Shown: piece after piece, positions 1 to 11,742 of the stretch
How positions within the stretch are numbered: position 1 is the stretch's first letter
Layout: each line of letters opens with the position of its first letter
Assembly: GCA_036365515.1 (NCBI GenBank)
Contig: CM070876.1
Span: 92,005,800 to 92,069,799 of the forward strand
DNA length: 64,000 nucleotides
DNA from: Torymus aiolomorphi
Taxonomy: Eukaryota > Arthropoda > Insecta > Hymenoptera > Torymidae
Reading direction: 5' to 3'
Notes under the pieces: model-generated
Database searches by the model: none
Seen by the model: only the letters and a program-made list of their open reading frames with translations
Told to the model about the DNA's origin: nothing
Program-made: the position numbers and the translations under genes

Positions 1-477
1 GAGAAATACCTTATTAGTTCAGCAATACATTTTTGTTCCTTCATGACTACTTATTAAAAAGATCTAATTCCTTTTATTATATCATTTATTTTTTATTATA
101 TGTCCAAGATATATTAGGGATATATTATATGTCCGAGATAAAGTAGGCATATCCATGTTACGTGAGAGCCACAATAATTAATGGCGCTCACGTAAATGCG
201 ATATTTCTTTCGAGACTGTCGCTTTATTGGTTGTCACTCTCGGGGCATCTATCATCCCCGCCAATATGGGACCTTACCTGTGCTATTGCTTCGGCTCAAT
301 ATTCCCATACATATTAAGCTATATGAGGATTTTGTATGAATATAAAAAGGGAAACGAGAGAGAGGTTAAAGAAAATTCGTAACAAGAACTATCTAGTTAT
401 TTAATATTTATTATGTCCCTTATTCCCATACAATGTGTGATCGAGTTCGTAAAGCCGTGTATATAAACGTATCTATA

Positions 478-518
<41 letters not shown>

Positions 519-2861
519 ATACACACATATATATATTCGCCTGTATGTGTATAATTAATGATTTGTTCCTCTACCTTTCTGCCTTCGACGTAGTAGCATG
601 ATCGTTAAAATAGGCCTGACTCTGATTATCGCGCGAAACCAACGCTAATGTAACACGGAACGCGTGGACTCACGGGTAGTGTGTTATATGCGCGTGGTTG
701 GCTCTTAAGGCGGCAGGCGCGCGCGAGCAGTACAACCAGACCTTTATGACCGATAGACCGCGGCCTATACATGTATATTGGTCCCTATATTTATTAGCCG
801 GATGTATACTGGTGCACGTGTGTATGTGCACTCATCTATATTTGCCTAATAATGGAATAGTGTAACGTTACTACTCGAAATTCAATCTTGATCCGTTCGT
901 TTTACTAGAGTTAAGGCAACTCGGAACGGGCGCACTCGCCGCGAGAGAACTACTCGTGTGATTGACCAGTCTGATGGTATGCGCGCGCTAGCATTGCACG
1001 TCGATCCTTAAGGTCTTTACCGTGTGCGCGATTGCGATGTTAGATCACGGTCTCGCATGTATACAGTCGCGCCGACTAGCAAGATTGGTGTCACGTGGTC
1101 GGAGTACTAACCTCCCGTACACGTTTGACGAACCTACGGAGCAAACGGGCGATATCGTGTGCGTGGCGAAAACGATACTGGATCGGCGAGAAAAGGAAAC
1201 TCTAATCTTTATCAGATAAGTATACTCGTTTAGTTTTTCCTCCGCTTCTGTGGATCCATAGGTGCTTTGTGGTATGTTTTCTTTTTCGGTTTCAGATCTA
1301 CAAGGGTCGTCGGCCGTCGATTTGAGTGGCTTGATTTATGCACTCTAATCCCCAGATAATTGCGGATACGGCTCTTCCTTCTTTGGTGGTTATAGTTATT
1401 GCCAAGATATTGCTGGTTGTCCTATATGACTCCAAAGAGATGACGCTTCAAGAAAAGTTACCATGAGGAGGTGTAACGGGGCCTTGTGCAGCAATGACTA
1501 TGCTGGGTTTATGCAGAACAGAAATAGTTGTTTCCTTCCTAGGATTGCGATGCACACTTCCCTACACGGAGACAGCTAGCAAATGCAAGGGCCCATCAAT
1601 GTGTCAAATGGTTCGGATTTATTTGACACCCCTTTAATAGGTATGTAATTGAGAAAAAAAAGGAAAACCCGACTTCTATAATTTCTTCTAAACCCTCACG
1701 GGTATAAGCGAATATAGATGGTCATGCACATACACACCTGCACATATAAAGTCCCACAGATAGATATATAACTAACCCAGTAACGCTAAACTCATATGAA
1801 CTATAAGTGAAACCGTGATACGAAGACTAATATGAATTCTTCCAATAAATAGTATAACGTCTCACGTTTCACTTGTACAATTACCGTATTAATATTCTTA
1901 TGCAGTTCTTAATGATAAGACTTTTTATACATATATAGAGGACATTATGAATTGTATTCTTATGCTCTTGGTTTATATAATATTGTGCAATTACGGCCTA
2001 ATCAATTATTTTATCTCTTTGTACTATTAGATTGAGTTTAATTAATTTCTAAATCTTATGGGGGCACTTATGAAGCTGTATGTGTGTATGTAAACCTATT
2101 ATTATAGAAGTGAAAGGTGTACTCTAATTTTCAAAAAGACCGTATTTAAGTTTCATACCTGTCCAATGTATCTATATATATGCAATGTATGTGCATATTT
2201 TACTAGTGTTAGATTGTTATAAATTCGATATAAATGCAAATAATTGGGTTCTTTGTAGGAAGAGGTAATATATCTATATCTATTAAAAGGGGAGAATTAT
2301 GCGTAATTTGGTTAAGTCAATTTAGAGTGTGACCAGGGATTGAGGTTAAACATGGGAGAGGTAAAGTACGGTATTCAACAAGTGGTTCCACCTTCGACTC
2401 GGGATGATTATAGGATTTCTTATAATTTCTTATACCGAATCCAAACTAAGAGGGAGGACAGTTAAACTACAGCCGTCTATTTCCCTTCAGCTAGTATAGT
2501 GTGGCCATTAGTGAAGCAAAGATTATGAATGATAGTTGTATTTTCATGCGATATTGAATACTAATTTTCTTTTCTCTTTATGTCAAAATAGGGATTCACA
2601 AGGTTAATGCGACCAGATAATGTTTTGCACCACAGGGCCCTGCGTTAAGAGAACTCGCACCAAGAGGCCACACATGCAAGCTCCAAAAATGAGGAATACA
2701 CTTATAGGGATGAATCTGATTTCAACGAGACGTTAAAGAAATTTACTGTGTCACTTCAATAATTAATGTTGTTCTCCTTTTGTTAGTAAAACCTCTTATT
2801 AACTCGTTATATGGTAATAAAAATATGTATCTATGTATATCTATATATGTATATATTTATA

Positions 2862-2893
<32 letters not shown>
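1..2893. other. AT-rich noncoding region, no gene recognised
   Basis: About 2.9 kb with no convincing coding region on either strand. The only notable structure is a GT microsatellite near 482-514 and a TA/TATATT-rich stretch (about 2838-2893) that served as mariner target. A short open frame at 1022-1219 has no recognisable motif and I do not believe it is a gene. Confidence 0.5.
482..514. repeat. (GT)n microsatellite
   Basis: An uninterrupted run of GT dinucleotides of about 33 bp followed by a degraded GTAT/ACAC continuation. Confidence 0.9.
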
Positions 2894-4183
2894 CGAGGGT
2901 CATTTGACAAGTACCTAGCCTCACCGTCAGATGGTGCCACTATCGCACCAGAAATACACTACAGTGCAGTATCTTCCTGTAAACGGTTACAGACGAAATT
3001 TCAGCCGGATCGGAGTTGTAGTTTATTTTTGAGAGCGTGTGAAAGCAAATGTGTCCGTTGATTTTTGAAAAAATGGAGAAAGAACAATATCGGTCGGTGA
3101 TTCGATTCTTGTTTTTGGAAGGGAAATCGCGCAGTGAAATTAAAGAACGCTTCGATGCAGTGTATGGGGATGCTTCTCCTTCGATGGCGACCGTTAAATT
3201 TTGGTATAACGAGTTTCAACGTGGTCGTACGTCGGTTTTTGATGATCCACGCCCAGGTGCTCCGAAAACAGCCACTACGGAGGAGAACGTGACAAAAATA
3301 CACGATATCGTTTTGTCAGACCGCCGATTAAAGGTGCACGAGATAGCTGCGATAGTAGGCATCTCAGAAGAACGCATGTGGCATATCCTACATGAGATTT
3401 TAGGCATGAGGAAGCTGTCAGCAAGGTGCCGCGTTTGCTGACTGCAGACAACAAGCGCATCCGTGTGACCAGTTCAGAGCAGTGTTTGGAGCTGTTTAAT
3501 CGCAATCCAAAAGAGTTTTTGCGTCGTTACGTGACCGTCGACGAAACATGGATTCACTACTACACTCCAGAGACCAAGGAGCAGTCAAAACAGTGGACCT
3601 TACCCGGTGAACCTGCTCCGAAGAAGGCGAAGACGGTCCCGTCGGCCGGAAAGGTGATGGCCACTGTTTTCTGGGATTCTCAAGGTGTGATTTTTATTGA
3701 CTATCTGGAGAAGGGCAAAACGGTCACAGGACAGTACTACGCCGAACTATTGAGCCGATTTGATGCCGTGTTAGAAGAAAAACGGCCCCATTTGTCTAAA
3801 AAGAAAGTGCTTTTCCACCATGATAATGCACCGGCTCACACTTCTGCACTCGCCACGGCTAAATTGGTCGAATTACGCTACGAACTGCTGCCCCATCCAC
3901 CGTATTCTCCAGATTTGGCTCCGTGCGACTTTTTTTTGTTTCCGAACCTAAAAAATTCGCTCGCCGGGAAGAGATTCCACTCCAATAACGAAATAATCGC
4001 CGCCACGGAGGCCTATTTTGCAAACCAAGAGAAAACATTTTTTTCAAAGGGGTTAAAAAAATTGGAACACCGCTGGACCAAGTGTATTCAACTAAAAGGA
4101 GACTACATTGGAAAATAAATTTTATTTTTTGTAAAATTTTGGTGTTTTCATTTGTAGGCTAAGTACTTATCAAATGACCCTCG
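2894..4183 (+). mobile_element. mariner DNA transposon (Tc1/mariner, D,D34D), nearly full length
   Basis: A 1,290-bp element bounded by 27-bp terminal inverted repeats at 2894-2920 and 4157-4183 that differ at only two positions. Both ends begin CGAGGGTCATTTGA. It is flanked by the TA target duplication (2892-2893 and 4184-4185) and sits inside a (TA)n tract. Length, TIR length and TA target are typical of mariner. Inside is one transposase gene (3073-4118) with a single frameshifting deletion. High TIR identity and the near-intact gene suggest fairly recent insertion. Confidence 0.95.
3073..4118 (+). pseudogene. mariner transposase, one frameshift
   Basis: This encodes the cut-and-paste transposase of the mariner element. 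Translation starts best at ATG 3073 (MEKEQYRSVIRFLF), about 345 residues in all, the usual mariner size. The N-terminal half has paired helix-turn-helix character (KSRSEIKERF, then HEIAAIVGISEERM). The catalytic domain shows DETWIHYY, HHDNAPAH and SPDLAPCD, with 34 residues between the second and third Asp, hence D,D34D. Around 3420, where the family normally has a WVP-type linker motif, 4 bp are missing. The first frame therefore ends shortly after SAR, and the remainder (3426-4118) is open in another frame to TAA. No other lesion is visible. The protein is inactive as it stands, but the TIRs should still be mobilisable in trans. Confidence 0.93.
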
Positions 4184-4185
4184 TA

Positions 4186-5200
4186 TATATATATATATAT
4201 GTATGTATATTTTGGTTTTTATTTAATTATATGGTTATAATAAATACCTTATATTGACAATGTATATATGTTATTCAAATTAATTAATAGGTATATAGGC
4301 TAATCTTCATTTAATTTTGTTTTCTCCTAGTAATGGATAATAAATGAAGTGCACACAATTACACGCACCCACAATAAATTTCTTTAACTGTTCATACCAA
4401 ATTATGAACATTTGGGATCGGTACCTCTAAATTATTTTTTTTTTAATTCCTTTTCTTTTTGGTTTGTAAATTTTAAATAATGATACTCACTCTTTTTGTG
4501 TTTCAGGTGGTGTGCAAAGTCAATGAAAGGAAAGGCCTAGGTTGGAGATACAAGTCCGCTTGCGTCCGTCTTTTCCTTTATTTAGTGTTCTCTGTCTATT
4601 AGGCCTAATTATCCAATCGTGAAAAATAGCCTTTCTGTATATAGATTTCTTTTGTTTTAAGTCCTTGTGATTTAATTTAATAGGTTCAATCTTATTTGGT
4701 ATATTTGTCTATGTCTATATATCTCTATATTTCCTTTTTCTTGTTTATAAATTTTGGTACTTTTGTAACGCGAATAGAAAATTATGAAATTAAAATTGAT
4801 CGAGGGGCCGTGGCCTTTATACTTTTCCTTGTTTAAAGCGAATTTATTTGTACGTCTTATTCCTTCGGGAGTTCAAACTACTCTGGTTTTTCGGCCCTCT
4901 TCACTCGGCTGGCGTGCGCATTTTTCTCCTCCGCTTCGCATTCACTCTGTCTCTCTCGCACTCATACATTCAGATGGGGCCGGTAAGCAAGCTTGCGGGT
5001 AACGGGCCCAGGCGGTGCTGCCCTCGATGTATTGTGGCTGCGTCGGGCAGTTCTTTGCTCGCGTGCGTCGACTAGCTGTTGCTGCATGGTCAGCTTCAGA
5101 AACTTCGTCGCATTTACCTCCCCCCTGCGCTTGGTCGGAAGAGGGTGTTATATTTCACTGATTGCGCGTGGAAAAGAATGAGCACTTTGTGGCCTTGACT
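4186..5200. other. Noncoding region with a GC-richer island, possible first exon
   Basis: Mostly AT-rich DNA. From about 4,880 to 5,130 the composition becomes markedly GC- and CpG-richer. At about 4974 an ATG opens a four-codon frame that runs straight into a strong 5' splice-site consensus (CCGGTAAGC). This could be the end of a host first coding exon or a promoter CpG patch, but nothing downstream in the window is a recognisable partner exon. Treat as a weak suggestion only. Confidence 0.2.
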
Positions 5201-5409
5201 AAACTTCAGCCGCTAAGAGCACATTTTTTTCTCTTTATGTGAATCGTACTTAGGTTGGAATTTTAGTTGAACGAATATGCGGAAAAAAACTCTTAGTAAA
5301 AGATGCGTCACGTAACAATTCACAAGGCCCAGTTCGACCATAGTGCAATGTTTCGAAAAATCTATATTGTTTGAGAGAACTACTTTTTTCAATTGTAACG
5401 AGTAATTTA

Positions 5410-6025
5410 CATTTCCTCTGTTAAAGTTTGAAGGTTTCTTGACTGTTAACATAAGCCTTGCCCTAAGGGAACCACATTTTTGCGTTTCCTTTCTTAAAGT
5501 ACAAAGCTTCCTTGACTGTTAACATAAGCCTTGCCATAGGGGATCCACCTTTTTAATCACGGTATTTATTTATATCCTTTTAAAAGTATTTCCAAAGTAA
5601 TTGCTTCTGACTATACATTTATATCCTTCTATCTAAAATAGATCGCTATACGGTCCAATATTAGGGTTCCTTTGTTGAAGTTTGAAGGTTCCTTAACTGT
5701 TAACTGTGCGCTGGAGGAACCACCTTTTTGAGCTCGACCGTATGTTTATCCTGTAGCTTTAGAAATGATTGTGCGTGATTTTTCTATAACCTGAATGTAT
5801 TCAATAATCCTTTTGAATTTCCATAACATACAAGTTTTGTCCTTTTATAATGTCAATTTCTTTGGAGTACATTTACGTTTCTTTTTTTAATGTTGGAAGG
5901 TTCTTCTAGAGAAACCACCTTTTTGATCACGGTATCTTTTTTTAATTGTAACTTGTAATTTACGTCTTTTTTGTTCAAGTTAGAAGGTTTTTCGACTTAT
6001 TAAATACCTTGTTATGGAGAAATCA
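5410..6025. repeat. Degenerate repeats with the phrase GAAGGTTCCTTGACTGTTAA
   Basis: At least five diverged copies of a block combining a T-rich lead, AAGTTTGAAGGTT, TTGACTGTTAACATAAGCC and AACCACCTTTTTGA. They lie near 5425, 5500, 5680, 5890 and 5965. Spacing is irregular (about 75 to 200 bp), so this is an old tandem family broken by indels. No coding potential was seen. Confidence 0.7.
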
Positions 6026-6029
6026 CCGC

Positions 6030-6740
6030 CATATTAGAACCGCCATTTTTAATGTTAAATCTCTGATATCAAAATCATGATCCGGAACTTCGAAAACTCC
6101 CATATAGCAATTTTGAAGACAATTTATGCTTTTTTCTTACTTTTCATTGTCATATTGTGTCCACCATTTTGAATTTCAAAAGTCTAATAGGAAAATCCTG
6201 ATCAGCAACTTCGAAAACCTCTGTATACTAATTTTAAGCAAAATCTACGCTTCCCTTGAACTCTTGGCCGTCATTTGGAATTTCGAAAGTCTTGATAGCA
6301 AGATCGTGGTCAGTGACCTCGAAAACTCCTGTATTCCAATTTCTAGAAATACTTAAGCTGTTTTCAAATTTTTAACCTCCATATTGCATCCGCCATTTTG
6401 AATTTTGAAAGTCTGGTAGCAAAATCTTGATCAGCAACTTTGAAAACCCTCGTATATCTATTTTGAGCACAATCTAAGCTTTCTTCGAATTTTTAACGGC
6501 CATATTGATTCTGCCATTTTGAATTTCGTAAGTCAAAAAACAAAATTTTGATCAGGGACCTCGAAAACCCCTGTACACTAATTCTAAACAAAATTTAAGA
6601 TTTTCGCGAATTTTTTTCCGCCATATTGGATCCGACATTTTGAATTTCGAAAGTCCAATAGCAAAATCTTGATCAGCGACCTCGAAAACCCCTATATAAC
6701 AACTTTCATCAAAATCTAAGCATTTTTCAAATTTATAATT
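6030..6740 (-). repeat. ~120-bp satellite, inverted arm (about 6 copies)
   Basis: Tandem copies of a ~120-bp unit containing CCGCCATTTTGAATTTCGAAA, AAAATCTTGATCAGCGACC, TCGAAAACCCCTGTATA and AATCTAAGC. This is the reverse complement of the unit in the long array at 8220-11298. Copies are diverged by substitutions and small indels. Confidence 0.9.
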
Positions 6741-6864
6741 TTCCTTGTTGTAAGCTTGACTTGTGCTAGATACTTCATCGAATGTTCGAATTCTTATATG
6801 AATTGTATATAACAGATCGAGGAATCTATCCAGATTCGCCTTGAGGCCAAGAGGACTAATCCTC
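6741..6864 (-). repeat. Inverted-repeat arm bordering the satellite palindrome (left)
   Basis: About 125 bp (ATATGAATTGTATATAACAG, then GAGGAATCTATCCAGATTCG, and so on) that reappears in reverse complement at 8100-8215. It marks the inner boundary of the palindrome. The satellite continues outward from it on both sides. Confidence 0.8.
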
Positions 6865-7084
6865 ATAGATTTATTATAGATAGAGTAGGTAAGGAATAAG
6901 CGCTCTTGTAAGTGGATGTACCTCGGAAAAACCAAAAAAAAAGAAAAAAAAATGACGTAGCTGTCAAGGAAACTAAATATATACTATGTAATATGTTTAT
7001 ATTATATACATTTATTAGAAAGCGATAAGGAGGGTAGGAGGAAAGCAGGAGAAAGGGAAAAGAAGAGGTTATAGAGTGGCTGTG

Positions 7085-7320
7085 GAGAGGCGGAGGAGCG
7101 GTGGTTGAGCGGAGGAGTAGCGGCAAAGGAGCGGCAGAGGAGCGGCGTAGGTGCGGCGGAGGAGCAGAGGAGCGGATGCTATAAATAGACCAAATTCCTC
7201 AAAATAATACGTTATTATATAATTCTACGTTATTATAAAATTAATAGGTTTTTACGTTATTTTGAGGAGCGGAGGAGGAGCGGCTGAGGAGCGGCGGAGA
7301 AGGGGCAGACGAGGACCGAA
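7085..7320. repeat. GAGGAGCGGC-type minisatellite around a small AT palindrome
   Basis: Repeats of about 10-12 bp built from GAGGAGCGG/GCGGAGGAG occur on both sides of an AT-rich palindrome at 7193-7269, whose ends read CCTCAAAATAA and TTATTTTGAGG. The 15-mer CGTTATTTTGAGGAG at 7255-7269 recurs in reverse complement at 15697-15711, where the surrounding repeats are also GAGG-rich. Confidence 0.75.
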
Positions 7321-7379
7321 CCCCAAAAAATGCTTACACCTATATAATATAGAGAGATAGACACTAAATGTACGTTCCC

Positions 7380-7580
7380 GGAGTTCTGTAGTCTCTTTCT
7401 GCCACGGAAAGAGTCTTATGCAAACATTGTGGTACTTATGCAGATGTCAGCATAACGGAGGGATTATTTCTTTAGTCAAGCGTGACTTATGTAAACAAAT
7501 TCTTACACGGAACCAGACTTATGCAGACACACTGCATATTTGGAAACCGACTTATGCAGACCAGTCTGCATAAGTATGGA
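7380..7580. mobile_element. Word-core element A (word CTTATGCAGA)
   Basis: The conserved core ATTATTTCTTTAGTCA lies at 7463-7478 and is preceded by GTCAGCATAACGGAGGG. Around it the word CTTATGCAGA or its reverse complement CTGCATAAG occurs at least five times (for example 7418, 7437, 7530, 7551 and 7569). No coding capacity. The same core with related words is found at 14.3 kb, and with other words at 32-33.4 kb. The class is unassigned; mobility is inferred from dispersion. Confidence 0.55.
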
Positions 7581-7699
7581 TACGCAAAGGTACTATATAC
7601 ATATAATACATACTTGTAAGCCAGATTAAGACGCGAACCCTTCGCGTCCCTCCGCGCCCCTCTCCATCCCTCCGCGACCCACCGCGTTCCGCCGTCCCT

Positions 7700-7810
7700 C
7701 TGCATTGTACCTCCGCATTGTCCCTCCGCAATAACCCTTCTCATTGTCCCTCCGCATTGTCCCGCCGCATTGTCCCTCTGCATTGACCCTCCGCATTGTA
7801 CCTCCGCATT
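7700..7810. repeat. 13-bp minisatellite CCGCATTGTCCCT, 8.5 copies
   Basis: Eight and a half head-to-tail units of exactly 13 bp with a few substitutions (CTGCATTGTACCT, CCGCAATAACCCT, TCTCATTGTCCCT and others). A less regular CCCTCCGCG-rich stretch precedes it from 7645. Because 13 is not a multiple of three, the open frames on the minus strand here are repeat artefacts. Confidence 0.93.
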
Positions 7811-8099
7811 TTTTACACATTACTTTCAGCATGGAAGAGCTCCTCCTCGCCTCCCCCTCGACTCCCCTCGCCAGCACGTCGACCCCCTCGTGACCCCCTA
7901 ATCAGACCTCCTTCAAGGTTAAAGGAGTTTTGTAGTAGAATCTTCCGCTTTTGCCGTGGATGCTATGGGCCAAGGTACTCTGAAACTTCATCAATGCCCG
8001 TTTTTTTGCGAGTAAAGCGCCGGTATCATTGTGGCCTCTCTTGATCGGTTATCCGCTAAGATTGGGAGGTCAGTCCCGCGGTTACTGATACAAAAAGTA

Positions 8100-8215
8100 A
8101 GGATTAACCCTCTTGGCTTTAAGGCAGGTCCCGATAGAGATTCCTCGATCTGTTATATGAATTCGAACATTCAATGAATAATGCTCAAGACAAGCTTACA
8201 ACTCAGAAAATTAAC
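8100..8215 (+). repeat. Inverted-repeat arm bordering the satellite palindrome (right)
   Basis: Reverse-complement partner of 6741-6864, sharing AGATTCCTCGATCTGTTATA, ATGAATTCGAACATT and GACAAGCTTACAACT. It leads directly into the satellite array on its right. Confidence 0.8.
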
Positions 8216-8219
8216 TTCA

Positions 8220-11200
8220 ATTATAAATTCGGAAAAAGCTTAGATTTTGTTTAAAATTGATATACAGGTGTTTCCGAGGACGCTGATCAAGATTTTGCTA
8301 TTGGGCTTTCGAAATTCAAAATGGCGGATCCAATAAGGCGAATAAAAGTTCGAAAAAAGCTTAGAGTTTGATTAAAGTTTGTATGCAGGTGTTTTCGACT
8401 TCGCTGATCACGATTTTGCTATTGAACTTTTGAAATTCAAAATGGCGGATCCAATTTGACGGTTAAAACTTCGGTAGAAGCTTAGATTTTGCTTAAAGTT
8501 TATATACAGGTGTTTTCGACTTCGCTGATCACGATTTTGCTATTGGACTTTCGAAATTCGAAATGGCGAATTCAATATTGCTGTCAAAAGTTCGAAGGAA
8601 GCTTAGATTTTGCTTAACATTTGTATGCAGGGGTTCTTCTGGTCTCTGAACACGATTTTTCTATCAGACTTTCAAACTTGAAAATGGCGGATTCAACATA
8701 GTGGTTAAAAATTCGAAAAAGCTTAGGTATTTCTGAAAATTGCAACACAGGAATTTATGAAGTAGCCGATCATGACTTTGCTGTCGGAGTTTCGAAATTC
8801 AAAATGGCCGATCCAATATGGCAGTAAAAAATTTGAAAAAAGCTTAGATTTTGCTCAAAATTGGAATTCATGGATTTTCGAGGACGTTGATCAAAATTTT
8901 GTTATTGGACTTTCAAAATTCTAAATGGCGGATCCAGTATGGCTATCAAAACTTCGAAGGCATATTAGATTTGGCTTCAAGTTTGTATACAGAGGTTTTC
9001 AAGGTCGCTGATCACCATTTCACTATTAGATTTTCGAAAATCAAAATGGCGGATACATATGGCTGTTAAAAGTCGAAGGAAGCTTACATTTTGCTTGAAA
9101 TTTGTATACGGGGGTTTTCGTGGTCGCTCATCACGATTTTGCTATCAGACTTTCAAAATTCAAAATGGCGGATAGGACATGATGGTTAAAAATTCGAAAG
9201 GAGCTTAGCTATTTCTCAAAATTGAAATACAGGGGTTTCTGAAGTCACTGATCACGACTTTGCTGTCGGAGATTCGAAATTCAAAATGGCCGATCCAATA
9301 GGGCGGTTAAAAGTTCAGAAAAAGCTTGGATTAGCACAAAATTGAAATTCATGGGTTTTCGAGATCGCTGATCACGATTTTGCTATGAGACTTTCAAAAT
9401 TATAAATGGGGGATCCAATATGGCGATTGTAAGTTCGTAAAAGTGCTTAAAGTTGGCTAAAAATCAGTATGCATGGGTTTTCGTGGCCGCTGATCAAGAG
9501 TTGGCTACTATACTTCAAAATGCGAAAGGGCTGGAAAAAGAAGGAAGTTTAGATTTTGCTGAAAATTGATGTACAGATGTCTTCGAGGACGCTGATAAAA
9601 ATTTTGGTATTGGATTTTGACAAATACAGAATGGCGGTAAAGAATTTCAAAAAAAGCTTAGATTTTGTTTAAATTTGGTATACGGGAGTTGTCGCTGTCG
9701 CTGATCACGATTTTGCTACCAGACTTTCGAAATTCTAAATGGCGGATCCAATATGGCGATTGAAAGTTCGGAAAAGTGCTTAGAGTTTACTGAAATTCGC
9801 TATACAGGGGTTTTCGAGGACTCTGATCAAAATTTTGTTATTGGACATTCAAAATTCTAAATAGCAGATCCAGTATGGCTATCAAAACTTTGAAGGAACA
9901 TTAGACTTGCTTCAACTTTGTATGCAGGGGTTTTCGAGGTCACAGATCACCATTTCGCTATTGGATTTTTTAAATTTAAAATGGTGGATCTATATTGTCA
10001 AAAATCGAAGGAAGCTTAGATTTTGCTTAAAAGTTGTATACGGGGGTTTTCGTGGTTCGCTGATCACGATTTTGCATCAGAGTTTCAAAATTCAAAATGG
10101 CGGATCCGATATGGTGATTAAAAATTCGAAAAAAGCTTAGGAATTTCTCAAAATTGAAATACAGGAGTTTCTGAAGTCGCTGATCACGACTCAACTGTCG
10201 GAGTTTCAAAATTCAAAATGGCGGTAAAAAGTTCGAAAAAGCTTCGATTTTGTTGAAAATTGCTACAGAGTGGTTTCTAGGTGGCTCATCAAGTTTTTCT
10301 ATTAGACTTTTGAAATTCAAAATGGTGGATCCAATATGGTGATTGAATGTTGGAAAAGTGCTCAGAGTTGGCTAAAAATTGGCTTACGGGTGTTTTCGAC
10401 GTCGCTGATCACGATTTTGCTATTGGACTTACGAAATTCAAAATGGCGAATCCAATATTGCTGTCAAAAGTTCGAAGGAAGCTTAGATTTTGCTTAAAAT
10501 TTGTATGCAGGGGTTCTCCTGGTCGATGATCACGATTCTGCTATCAGACTTTCAAAATTGAAAATAGTGGATTCAACATGGTGGTTAAAAATTCGAGAAA
10601 GCTTAGGTATTTCTGAAAATTAGAATACAGGGATTTATGAAGGTGCCGATCACGGCTTTGCTGTCGGAGTTTCTAGATTCAAAATGGCCGATCTAATTTG
10701 GCAGTTAAAAGTTCAGAAAAGCTTAGATTTGTTCAAAATTTGAATTCATGGGTTTTCGAGGTCGCTGATCACGATTTGGCTATCAGACTCTCGAAATTCT
10801 AAATGGCGGATCCAGTATGGCTATCAAAACTTCGAAAGAACATTAGATTTATCTTCAAGTTTGCATACAGGGGTTTTCGAGGTCACAGACCACGATTTTG
10901 CTATCAGACTTTCAAAATTCTAAATGGCGATCCAATATGGCGATTGAAAGTTCAGAAAAGTACTTAGAGTTGGCTGAAAATCGGTATACAAGGGTTTTCC
11001 AGGACGCTGATCAAAATTTTGCTATTGGACTTCCAAATTCTAAATGGCGGATTCAATATGGTGGTTAAAAATTCGAAAAAAGCTTAGGTTTTTTCAAAAT
11101 TGGAATACAGAGGTTTCGAAGCCGCTGATCACGATTTTGCTATCAGACTTTCGAAATTCTATATGGGGGATTTAATATGACGATTGAAAGTTTGGAAAAA

Positions 11201-11298
11201 GTTTAGATTTCGCTGAAAATTGGTATGCAGGGATTTACGAGATCGCTGATCAAGATTTTGCTATTATACTTCAAAATTCCAAATAACGAATCCAATAT
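8220..11298 (+). repeat. ~120-bp satellite array (about 25 copies)
   Basis: The unit contains TTCAAAATGGCGGATCCAAT, ATGGCGGTTAAAAGTTCG, AAGCTTAGATTTTGCT, a TATACAGGGGTTTTCGAGG block and CGCTGATCACGATTTTGC. Anchors such as AAATGGCGGATCCAAT recur about every 120 bp (near 8319, 8441, 8562, 8684, 8804 and 8924). Some units are shortened and mutual divergence is moderate. The array ends at the solo LTR (11304) and resumes briefly at 11748-11832. Confidence 0.93.
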
Positions 11299-11303
11299 GA
11301 CGG

Positions 11304-11742
11304 TGTTTCTTACGATAGGGCTACTGGATCAATTACACGGAGGATAGTAAGGGAAAGGGATTAGCGGAGGCGGCGTTTAAATTAAGAAATGGTTCTGGTT
11401 AAACTGGAGTTTTATTAGTGCTGGCGAGAGTGAACGTGCACGCTGTGTACTGGCTAGCGGCCAATCAGAAACTGGAGAAAGTGCCTCGCGGTTACAGCTC
11501 CGCGAGAGCCGCGACGACTGGTATGTCGCGAGAGTGGAGGTCGAGCAAGCTATTAATAGCCTAGCTCGCGTAGTGTATAGTGTAGCTGGTTAGTATAAGT
11601 GTAAGTGTGTATGAAACTGCTATACGCGTACAGCGTAAAGTAGAGTGTATGAGTGTATGAATGTATAGGTAAATACCACGGGTGTATTAAATACAAATAT
11701 CGCTATCGCGTTACATTTTAGAAAGCATATGAATCGTGAACA
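11304..11742. mobile_element. Solo LTR inserted in the satellite
   Basis: A 439-bp segment that begins TGTTTCTTACG and ends CGTGAACA, flanked by the 5-bp direct repeat GACGG at 11299-11303 and 11743-11747. The satellite reads continuously across the join if the segment and one GACGG are removed (AATATGACGG followed by TGAAAAGTTT). A TG...CA boundary with a 5-bp target duplication is the signature of an LTR left by recombination between two LTRs. It contains no coding sequence. The parental family is not identified in this window. Confidence 0.85.

Larger units (their letters stand above)
6867..8098. other. Loop region between palindrome arms
   Basis: About 1.2 kb between the inverted arms. 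It holds a GA-rich minisatellite (7085-7320), one word-core element (about 7380-7580) and a 13-bp minisatellite (7700-7810). The remainder is low-complexity, CCTC-rich or AT-rich and shows no gene. Confidence 0.6.

Noticed and set aside
1022..1219. 65-codon frame in the left flank
   Set aside because: Short, no motif, no conserved start context and no splice signals suggesting an exon.
7487..7877. Minus-strand frames with repeated GGTMRR text
   Set aside because: Derived from the 13-bp minisatellite at 7700-7810.
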